DNA from: Loripinus fragilis
Taxonomy: Eukaryota; Mollusca; Bivalvia; Lucinida; Lucinidae
Length of the DNA: 64,000 nt
Direction of reading: 5' to 3'
Assembly: GCA_964019695.1 (NCBI GenBank)
Contig: OZ026526.1
Span: 14,412,754 to 14,476,753, forward strand
In this document: one piece after another, positions 55,349 through 64,000 of the stretch
Layout of the letters: each line of letters begins with the position of its first letter
Position numbering within the stretch: the first letter of the stretch is position 1
Position numbers and translations under genes: made by a program
The notes under the pieces: model-generated
What the model saw: only the letters and a program-made list of their open reading frames with translations
The model's database searches: none
What the model was told of the DNA's origin: nothing

Positions 55349-57910
55349 GCACGGGTGGTAAACCTAGGAACTACCACGAATTTGTGTTAACGTAATTTTG
55401 TTCCAAAGCCACATCCGGGACACGTCGTGGTAGTTTCCAGGCCGAAAATTGGATAAAGAAAGGTTGTTGTCACTTTCATTTTTGTTTTATTTTACAACTT
55501 AGAACAAACAATGGTGAAATCCGACAATGTGGTTCCGTGTAAGTATGTCTCAGCGTCCCCTCTAGCCGAAAATTTTGTTTGAAAAGTTATTTTCTTTCTT
55601 TTGTAACGTGTTTACGCACTGAGCATCGGACCAACTTTCCCCAAAGTTCGAAGGATTTTAGCCCATATCTGTCAAATTGAATGGAATTTGATATCATTTG
55701 ATGATGGAAATGATAAAAAGACCCTGAATAAACTCTTCTACACAGAAAAAAAATCTGAGCATTTACTCGTAAACGATTCATGCACCGTTTGTCCTGTGTG
55801 GTAGTTTCCAGCTCATCGTGGTAGTTAAAATGCTATCGTGGTAGTTTCCAAGACTTTGTAGGAATTTAGTAGTAGTTCGCATCAGCAGATTTCCACTATT
55901 CAGGGGCTACTTCATTTTTATAAAGACAGGGTGTGCGGGCCGAACCTTGAATACCCCTCTTATTCATACGAAGACCTTTTCAAACAACCTTTTGTCAGAT
56001 AACAAATGTCGACTGCCTGAATTTTAATTTTAGTGGGCTATTGAAATGATGAGAAGAATGAAAAGAAGGGATATTCACATATTTTGTTTTTGAATAAACA
56101 TGCTTTTTAATTATCAAATAACATGCCCGTTCATCGTCACACTCGCATGTATATAAAAAGTGTCCCAACCCGAGGATATTTCCCTTTTTTCCGAAGCGCA
56201 AGTACTAACAATACTTGTTAAATACAACATTGGGTTAAAAACTCTTCTGCAACAAGGCATATCAGAACCTATATTTTATGGTGATTTAGTCTATAAATTC
56301 AAACTGGAAAACCTAATTTTAGTGATCAATTCAAAAAGATAGTAAAACGTTATATAAGGGTTGGATATAATTTGGATATCATGCGACAGTCTGCATGCCT
56401 AGTTTTAAACCCAATCACTGTTTATAGCTATGGTTTCCTCTTTAATTGCACGACGGTGGGTCAGGCCTCAGACTCTATGACGGCTCTGACGTAAAGCTTT
56501 AATCGGTGGGTTGGTGCCTGATGCTTATCTGTAGCTGGACCCCCCGTGGCTCAACTTGAGGTTTTCTTTAGCTCTGACTATCTGTGAGTCATGAGCCCTT
56601 TTCTTTGTTTCATCATCGAGTGTTAATTTGATTAGAGTGTTTTCCATGATGATACATTGCATTAGTTAGATGGCCTCCATGCGAGCTGAACATTTCTTGT
56701 ACTTCAACAACAGCAGAATCTAGGGCGAAGATTTGGTACTAGTAAAATGCATTTAAGCCCCCCCCGGCTTAGGCTGCTGTCCATTCTAAGGCGGTGGTTC
56801 TGTTGTTGTTGACTTTTTGTTTATTGTTACTCCCATTGTGGGAGTCTGTAATTGTTCTATGTTTTGTTGTACGTTACTTTATGTCCATTCTAGTGTTGCA
56901 ATCATCTTGATGGGGAAGAGAGAGCTGATTGCTTTGCTTAATTTGTCTTCCTGGTGTCTTGTGATGGTTGAGCGGCTCTTCCTCGCTGTGCCACGGGGTT
57001 GTCTGCAGTTTGTGATTGTGGTATTTCCTGATCATACTCACTTACTATTTTTGGGCCAGTAGTCTTAGCCTGCCATTTTATCTTAAAGCTGACTGAACAT
57101 GGAACAACGTAGCGAGTGACGCAATTTTTATATCATTTTTTTTGTCTGTTGCTTGGTCCACTAAGGCTCAACTGATGACCTTCTTTTGCTTTAGATTTCC
57201 AGAGGTGTTGTTTGGCAGTCCAGGGCATGGTCTCCACCTGTCAAGCATCGCATTGAATCTCGAGTCCTCAGCTTAGCTTCCTCATGGTGTTGAAATGTGA
57301 TTTATTTGTTTACCGTGGTAATCAATTGACGAGTTCGAGGGTTATCATGCAAAACAAACAACCACTATAGTGTTTTGTAACACTTCAAAAACGTATCCTA
57401 TAAAGTCTTGGAAACTACCACGATAGCATTTTAACTACCACGATGAGCTGGAAACTACCACACAGGACGAACGGGGCATGAATCGTTTACGAGTAAAGGC
57501 TCAGATTTTTTTTCTGTACAGGCATGTTTATTCAGGGTCTTTTTATCATTTGCATCGTCAAATGATATCAAATTCCATTCAATTTGACAGCTATGGGCTA
57601 AAATCCTTCGAACTTTGGGGAAAGTTGGCCCGATGCTCAGTGGGGAAACACGTTACAAAAGAAAGAAAATAACTTTTCAAACAAAATTTTGGGCTAGAGG
57701 GGACGCTGTGACAAATTTACACGGAACCACATTGTCGGATTTCACCATTGTTTGTTTTTAGTTGTAAAATAAAACAAAAATAAAAGTGACACCAACCTTT
57801 CTTTATCCAATTTTCGGCCTGGAAACTACCACGACGTGTCCCGGATGTGGCTTGGGAACAAAATTACGTTAACACAATTTCGTGGTAGTTCCTAGGTTTA
57901 CCACCCGTGC
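55349..57910. mobile_element. Foldback element with about 515-bp inverted arms
   Basis: The left arm (55349-55864) and right arm (57396-57910) are inverse complements at roughly 90 percent or better by eye (13 differences over one 195-bp stretch). The ends are GCACGGGTGGTAAACC and its inverse. Both arms carry short sub-repeats of GTGGTAGTTTCC at their outer and inner edges. A 64-codon frame occurs in each arm (55587-55781 minus, 57478-57672 plus). The 1.5-kb spacer holds a repeat D copy and no transposase. A non-autonomous long-TIR or foldback transposon is the simplest reading; a palindromic duplication is the alternative. Confidence 0.85.
56440..57062 (+). repeat. Dispersed repeat D, longest plus copy
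   Basis: It runs from GTGGGTCAGGCCTCAGACTC through TTTGTTTATTGTTACTCCC, ATCATCTTGATGGGGAAGAG, GGTGTCTTGTGATGGTTGAG and TTTCCTGATCATACTCACTT. The second half matches 32590-32890 and 63530-63700, both inverted. It lies wholly inside the spacer of the foldback element. Confidence 0.7.
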
Positions 57911-58680
57911 TTTGGTGAGGTTTTGAAGGAAGTAAAAAGATCACGTTTAAAAAGTTAGACAAGTGCGAAAAATACGTGATAAAATTTTAGCCGCATCACA
58001 AAATATATAGGATACTTTTCGAACAGAAAGGCGTGATCAGACTGTGTGTCTACGAACTCTGGTCAGAGTATATTTGTTATTGTGTAAACTGGCCATCATA
58101 GACCAACATGACCATACTGGTCCGAATCTTTATGGGCCGCGACGCGAGAAAACCTGTCATCGGGGTTTCCGACAATGTATGATTTAAAATAGCCTGCTCA
58201 GCTACAGAGACTAGCTGGAATATTTAAATTTCGCTTGCAGCAAGTCTAGATATGATACTTTCCAATAAGCGAATAACAAAGGCACTGATCAGGCTTGTTA
58301 GGGTTGTTGGTGATATTTTTCATTTTTATTCAAATCTAAATTGAATATTCTGTTATCAAATAGTGGAGGCCCACATTCGCGTGCATATTTTGAATGTTGG
58401 AAGCATTTCGATAGCTGTTCTAATGGTATGCTTAATTTCACCAAATGCCGCCTACTTTTCAACAGCAGGGTCGAAATTTCACTGTTGACAACAAGCTGAA
58501 GTAACTCAGAAACGTAAAAAATCCAGAGTTATCCTTCTTGATGGAACCGTATTGCCTCAACATGTATGTGAGCTCTCGTGATGTTATTGGTTGTTGTTTT
58601 TAAATCAATGTTTTCATGATAGCTACTTTATAGCTATTTTATTAATACTGTTGCATTTCAATTCCCATTTTTGAAAGCAC
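57911..58680. other. No gene seen
   Basis: A diverged GATCAGACTG...CTGGTCAGAG repeat lies near 58033-58070. Otherwise nothing is recognised. Confidence 0.35.
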
Positions 58681-59175
58681 TCTTACACAGTATCGATTCA
58701 CTGTGCGCCTGAAATGAGTGAAATCGACTGTATCGGTAGAATCGAGAGATTTTGGCCTAAATTTGTGAGGGGGTGGTAAGTATTTTCGCATGTTTTCTTA
58801 TGGTTAGATTTGTCCTTCCGCCGTGGATCTCATTATAACTCTTTGATATATGCATACATGTCATAATATCGTGCAAAAACAACGACAGTGTATCGTGGGA
58901 GCGCAAGAAACGCATTCTATTAGAGGGATAGTTGTCAAAAAAGCGAAAATCCACAGCTTTTTATCTTCCCGTTTCGAATTTAAACAACTTAGATAAAAAT
59001 GATTTTCTCCAGAAGTTCGAGAGGCTTATGATCCTACAATACCAGAAATCTCAGACTGATCCGTTTTTTCGATTTTGAGATATTCAGCTATATATCACTG
59101 AACCCCCTAATAGCGGTGAATTAGAAACTGTATCGGTAGAATCGACGCACTGAACGAAGTAATATCGATACTCAT
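58681..59175. repeat. Direct repeat CTGTATCGGTAGAATCGA, two copies
   Basis: The 18-mer occurs at about 58728 and 59129, exactly. AGTATCGATTCACTGTGCG near 58690 and CGCACTGAACG...ATCGATACT near 59146-59172 look like weak inverted ends, so this may be one small element. Confidence 0.45.
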
Positions 59176-59388
59176 AAGAGGTACTGTGCCCAGTGAAAGT
59201 GAACAATGAAGACAGTTTCGTCTATTCTGGGCCAATTTCAAGCGCAAGAAGGACTAAAATATACATAAACTTTGCGCATCAAGCCTACAACCTTTGTGCG
59301 ATAAAAATATAATAAAAGCTTGTCAAAAACTTCAGTTTGTAAACAAATACACGCTTGGCACATTCTTAAAATTTTTTGGATGAAAATG

Positions 59389-59596
59389 CTTGTTTGTTTG
59401 CTTGATTTGATTTTTTACGTCCCAGTCAACACGTTTTCAGTTATGTTTGGATTGTTCTTCATGGGTTGAACCAGTAGTAAGCAAGTATTAATGTGTCTTG
59501 GTCAAACACATAACGCAGTGACGCAGATGGGAGTATACCAGGGAGCTCCTTGGTATCGAGTCAAGCATTGTATGACAAAGCCACTGTGCACCCTCC
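59389..59596 (-). mobile_element. tRNA-derived SINE, copy 3 (diverged)
   Basis: On the minus strand GGAGGGTGCACAGTGGCTTT starts the head. The B box is lost in an altered CCAAGGAGCTCCCTGGTATA block, while GTTATGTGTTTGACCAAGAC and ACTGGTTCAACCCATGAAGA keep the body. The tail is CAAATCAAGCAAACAAAC. It is the oldest-looking of the three long copies. Confidence 0.85.
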
Positions 59597-59599
59597 ATG

Positions 59600-60736
59600 A
59601 AATGCTTTTGGCCGTTCTTCTCCTTCAGTTGATTTAAAAAAGGTTGGCTGTCAGTAACTGGCAAAATATTAACAATTATGTACATGTAGCACGTAAGTGC
59701 CTTCGATCAGCTTGAATAGTAACAGTTTGGTAAGGATAATGAGCAGGCTCAATATGTGCTGCGTCTCATTTCTTCAGGGTTTGCAACCAGATCTTGCTAA
59801 AATCAGCCTTGTTATTAACAGAGACTAGATAAAAGCTTAAAGCTTTTAGTGGGCCAAGTTCAGCTGCTTAGCTATAAACTTTCCAGGGAGCAAGTTACAA
59901 AGGCACGCATCAGACTGGCCGGATGCATAGACTGGTCTGCACATTTGTAGTTCACATGCGACAGAGTCAGGTTCTTTCACCACAGAGGCCCAAGTTTGAT
60001 GTGAGATATACGGAAGGGCTTTAAAACCCTAACACGGTATAATGACAGTAGATAATTCTTTATAGTGCCGAAGACCCCATGTATATATATATTCGTTGCA
60101 TTGTTGCCCCTTCCTCAAATAAACGTACCCACTTTTTGAGTCGCATAATCAACACATAAGAATCATGTGTCCATCGGTGTCTGCGGCGTCGTCGTCGTCG
60201 TATTCCAAGTTGTCACACTTTTGGTTTGTGATCAGTAACTTTTGAAGGGATTCATCAACTTAATCATCCATCAAACTTTGCAGAAGGGTAAAGCATCAAT
60301 TATACAGGTTAAGTTTGAAAGTGGCGGTTATCCACAAACTTATTAAGAGTTATTGCCCTTTTTGACTTAGATTTTGGCTTAATTGTGGTTTACGATCAAT
60401 TACTTTTGGAGGGATGCAACACTGTCATTCAAATTTAACACTGATAAAGCATTATAAAATACAGGCCAAGTTCGTATTTGGAGGTAATTCACCAATTTTT
60501 GACTGAGTTTTGGCCCTTTTTTGACTTAGGTTTAGGCCAATGCAAAAGCTAAACATCACATTTCTTCAAAACTATTACATCTTACAACTTATCACTATAG
60601 GCAGTGATTACCCAGTGCCTGTAGATAAGCATAACCCGTGATTAAAAATTTACCGCCCCTCCCCCCGTGGGATCAAAGGTCAAATATGTAAATTTCACAA
60701 TAACTCAGTCAGTTGTCATTATTTTTTACAGAAATG
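59600..60736. repeat. Low-information stretch with GTC repeat and TTTTGACTTAG blocks
   Basis: (GTC)n at about 60186-60201 is followed by a diverged two-unit repeat. GTTTGTGATCAGTAACTTTT / GGTTTACGATCAATTACTTT and TTTTTGACTTAG recur about 160 bp apart between 60220 and 60540. This is a familiar kind of mollusc noncoding repeat. No gene is seen. Confidence 0.5.
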
Positions 60737-62600
60737 TCGCATGCAGACAGAGTTACAATAAATAATAAACACATATCAAACGCGATTTTTGATCGAAGGG
60801 CTGTGCCAGACCCCCTGGGTTGACTTAGTGGGTGGGGTCAAAACGTCAAAATTCAATGATTTTGGAACATGATCATGTTGCATATCACATTAAAGGGAAA
60901 CATGAATATAGCAACATGGTAGCAAATATTTTGCCCGTGGAGCCCAGCTCACCCCCTTCCCCTGACCCTGGGGTCAAAAGGTCAAAATTCAACTTTTCCA
61001 GAATATGGTCAGCTTGCATACCAAATTAAATAGAATTACGAATGTGGAAATGTGGTAGCATATATTTTGCATGCAAACCCCCTCCTACCCCCACCTGACC
61101 CTGGGGGTGGGGTCAAAATGTCAAAATTAACTTTTTCAAAACATGGTCATGTTGCATATCAACTTAAATGGAATCACAAATGCAGCCACATGGTAGCAAA
61201 TATTTTCCACGCAGACCCCCCAGGGCCCTGGGGGTCAAAAGGTTAAAATTAAACTTTTCAGAACATTGTCATCTTGCATATCAAAGGGAATCGCGAATGC
61301 AGCAACATGGTAGCAAATGCAGACAGAGGTACAATAAATTAGAAACATATCAAACCTGACTTTTGATCGAAGGCCTGTGTCTGACCCCTGGGTGGACTTA
61401 GGGATGGGGTCAAAGGTAAAATTAAACTTTTTCAGAACATGGTCATGTTGCATATCAAATTAAAGGGAATCACAGGCACAGCAACATGCAACATGGTAGC
61501 AAATATTATGCCCGCAGACCCCCACCCACGACCCTGGGGGTCAAAAGGTTAAAATTCAACTTTTTCAGAACATGGTCATATTGCATATAAAATTAAAGGC
61601 AATCACGAATGCAGTCACATGGTAGCAAATATTTTGCCCGCAGCCCCCCTCCCCCGACCCTTGGGTCAATAGGTCAAATTTAACTTTTGCAGAACATGAT
61701 TATGTTGCATATCAAATTAAAGGGAATCGCGAATGCAGCAACATGGTAGCAAATATCTTGCCTGCAGCCCCCCTCTCCCCTCAGAAGGTCAAAATTCAGC
61801 TTTTTCAGAACATGGTCATGCTGCACATCAAAGGAACCGCGAATGCAGCAACATGGTAGCAACTGCAGACAGAGGTACAATAAATATGAAACATATCAAA
61901 CGTGATTTTGGATCTAAGACCTGTGCCGGACCCCCTGGTTGGACTTAGGTGATGGGATTAAAATGTCAAAATTAATTTTTTTTAGAACATGGTCATGTTG
62001 CATATCAAATTAAAGGGAATCACGGATGCAGCAACATGGTAGAAAATATTTTGCCCGGGTACCCCTTCCCACCTCCTCTAACCCTTGGGGTCAAAAGGTC
62101 AAATTTAAATTTTTACAGAATATTTTCATATCAAATTAAATAGATTCTCGAATTCAGAAAGATGGCAGCAAATATTCTGCCTACATACCTTCTCCCTACC
62201 CCACTCGACCTTGTGTGTGGGGTTAAAGGTCAAAATTCAACTTATTGAGAACATGTTTATGTTGCTTATGAAATTAAATAGAATCGCGAAAGCAACAACA
62301 TGCAAATATTATGGCCGCAAATCCCCTCTCCCCGCCCCTCTGACCCTGTGGTCAAAAGTCAACTTGTTCAAAACATGGTCGTGTTGCATATCAAATTGAA
62401 GGGAATTACAAATGCAGCAGCGTTGTAGCAAATATTTTACCCGCAGACCCCGCCCCCATGGTCATGTTGCATATCAAATTAAAGGGAATGGGGCATAGGG
62501 CACCATGCAAACACATATTCTCTCCTTACATTCAACTGTAGGTTGGATTATAACATAAAATAAATTCTGAATGTGATTGTGTTGTATATAAAATTAAGGG
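60737..62600 (+). repeat. Higher-order tandem array (four subunits of about 130 bp)
   Basis: The subunit is CATGGTCATGTTGCATATCA, AATTAAAGGGAATC, GCAGCAACATGGTAGCAAAT, TTTTGCCCGCAGACCCCC and GGGGTCAAAAGGTCAAAATT. The CATATC anchor falls near 60874, 61010, 61149, 61270, 61445, 61577, 61702, 61818, 61995, 62127, 62258, 62380 and 62463. Every fourth gap is long (175 and 177 bp) because an extra block, GCAGACAGAGGTACAATAAA plus about 80 nt, occurs at 60737, 61317 and 61864. The higher-order period is therefore about 550-570 bp. The fourth subunit shares a short deletion (CATCAAAGG) in the first two higher-order units. Confidence 0.9.
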
Positions 62601-63254
62601 GAAAGAAGTATAGACTTACATAGAAGCAAACACTTTGACCTTACACACACCCCTGACCTCTAGGTCAGGTCGAAGTCAGACAGATAAGTTTATTTTGTAT
62701 TGAACTTACCACTGAAAACTAGTTGATAGGCTTTTAACCTTGATCTGTATGATACCAAAGGTGAACTTAGGGGTTGGAGAAATGGGATTTATGTTTTGTA
62801 ATTTATTAGTTTCTCTAAAATAACCCTTCGTAGGGAAAATATATTCGACAAATTTTCCTTGTTTGACTTCTGTTCTGCCAGGCGACACATCAGATTCTCG
62901 GAATTCTATATCATAAAGAGCGCTAGCTTTGATTTTCATGGAAGAATGTAAATATATAACTGTTTTTATGTATCTGCATGTGCATGCATGCATACATATG
63001 TGTGTGGATGCATGCATGCATGGGAGTATGAACATTTAGGAGCATGTACATGTGTTTTCATATGTACATTGATGTGTGTGCGCATGCATGCGTGTATGTA
63101 CATTTTTGCAATATCCCTCCACAAGTATTGAAGTTGGTATCGCTGGCTTCCCCCACCCCCACCCCAATATTGAAAAGCTTTCTACGCATATGAGCCCAGC
63201 AGCAATTCTTGGGTCACCGTTTGAAACACAAAATTATTTTTCTTTCATTCCTTA
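62601..63254. other. No gene; TGCATG-rich tract
   Basis: Between about 62970 and 63110 TGCATG, ATGTAC and TGTGTG words form a degenerate tetranucleotide tract. The 109-codon minus frame at 62706-63035 overlaps it and resembles no known protein. Confidence 0.5.
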
Positions 63255-63700
63255 AAGTAAGAAAGGATGCAAAGATCAGCAACCGATACACTCAAGTACC
63301 ATATTTGACCCAGGACACCCCATCGGGAAGTGATAAAACACAATAAATCACCACATACAAGAGAGCCAAGAGGTCAGCCCTTTCCAAGCAGGTGACCACA
63401 AGACTGCAATAAATAGACGACAAGATAGCATGACAAACATGAAACATAAGTAACAAAAAAGATCCACAAAAGAAGCACCGCCATAGAATGGTCAGTTAAA
63501 ATACATATACTTTTAAGTCAAGTCTCCTTTCCCACATACTCATAGCACTCACCAACATCAAGATTAATGCAAACCTAGAAAAGACACAAAGCAATGCATA
63601 GCAAACCATAGAACAAACACAGAACCCACATCAGGAGCAACAGTCAACTACGAATCAACAACAGAATTACTGCCTTGGAATGTACAGCAGCCTAAACCAC
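63255..63700 (-). repeat. Dispersed repeat D, minus copy (both halves)
   Basis: The first part (63255-63440) matches 18765-18960. On the minus strand the part at 63530-63700 matches 56800-56960 and 32700-32890 (TTCTGTGTTTGTTCTATG, CATTAATCTTGATGTTGGTG). This copy links the two halves into one repeat family. Confidence 0.65.
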
Positions 63701-64000
63701 ATGTAATCATTGTTTGTTAGATATAGTCTCACTTCTAAAACATTTTCGTTTCAGTACACCAACACTCGTGAGTTTCTATAGCACAAAGGAAAATCCAGGA
63801 TACAAATGCAACAACTGCCCTCTCTATTCTGACTTTGATAAGTCATAAAACACTCCATTGTCACTCATTCAGGAAACACTTTAAAATATCGAAGACCACT
63901 CATACATCTAAGTAGTGTCCACAAGTGTAAACTGACAGATGGCGGCCATTTGGCGGCCAACTTGGTTATCGGACAAAACCCATATTCAAACTTAGGCGAG

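Noticed and set aside
55587..57672. Conserved 64-codon protein in both foldback arms
   Set aside because: Nearly all differences between the arms change the amino acid, which is not the pattern of a protein under selection; kept only as a finding about arm structure.
60832..61948. Short frames with repeated YQ/HGSK peptides
   Set aside because: They follow the 130-bp tandem subunits and change frame between units, so no repeat protein is implied.

Overview
This window looks like AT-rich, gene-poor eukaryotic DNA from an invertebrate, most probably a mollusc and perhaps a bivalve. The animal origin rests on metazoan-type tRNA-His genes, a non-LTR retrotransposon with an APE-type endonuclease, a mariner transposase relic and tRNA-derived SINEs. 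The mollusc call is weaker. It rests on tandem repeats I recognise from memory of mollusc genomes (AAGGTCAAGGTCAC-type repeats at 25.4-26.2 kb, CCCCTGGGGTCA/TTGTTCAAAT-type repeats at 26.2-27.0 kb and 60.7-62.6 kb). I find no intact protein-coding host gene, no operon, no CRISPR array and no bacterial feature. Almost every open frame in the window is a chance frame inside repeats.

Layout. 0-3 kb: a foldback-like element with ATCGTACG-rich arms, holding a nested hAT-like MITE, then a 180-bp tandem array. 4-5.3 kb: an (AC)45 microsatellite and a cluster of short palindromic GAGCCTTCG repeats. 6.4-11.6 kb: dispersed repeats, two strong palindromes and a candidate 3.0-kb element with terminal inverted repeats, which carries a hairpin repeat with a covarying second copy at 44.4 kb. 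12.2-15.2 kb: MITEs (one a chimera of two families) interleaved with two tRNA-His genes. 16.9-23.8 kb: a hAT-like MITE, a mariner pseudogene, a SINE and a second 180-bp array. 24.9-33.8 kb: tandem repeats, a repeated 14-mer, a TIR element and an older repeat split by a young MITE whose empty site is also in the window. 34.4-38.2 kb: SINEs, hairpins and another hAT-like MITE. 38.5-46.8 kb: a large inverted arrangement of two related tandem arrays around a mariner-type MITE with a TA duplication. 47.6-52.2 kb: an (AC)55 microsatellite and a decayed LINE on the minus strand (ORF1 coiled coil, endonuclease, reverse transcriptase, C-terminal zinc knuckle). 53.2-54.9 kb: two degenerate tRNA-like units on either side of a MITE, then a third tRNA-His. 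55.3-57.9 kb: a foldback element with about 515-bp arms. 59.4-64 kb: a SINE, a higher-order tandem array and a dispersed repeat.

The only genes likely to work are the three identical tRNA-His genes, which share an unusual conserved leader and trailer. The LINE reverse transcriptase frame is long but the element is dead. The most interesting structures are the tRNA-His units, the covarying hairpin repeat, the two large inverted arrangements and the four-subunit satellite. I see no convincing new multi-gene system.
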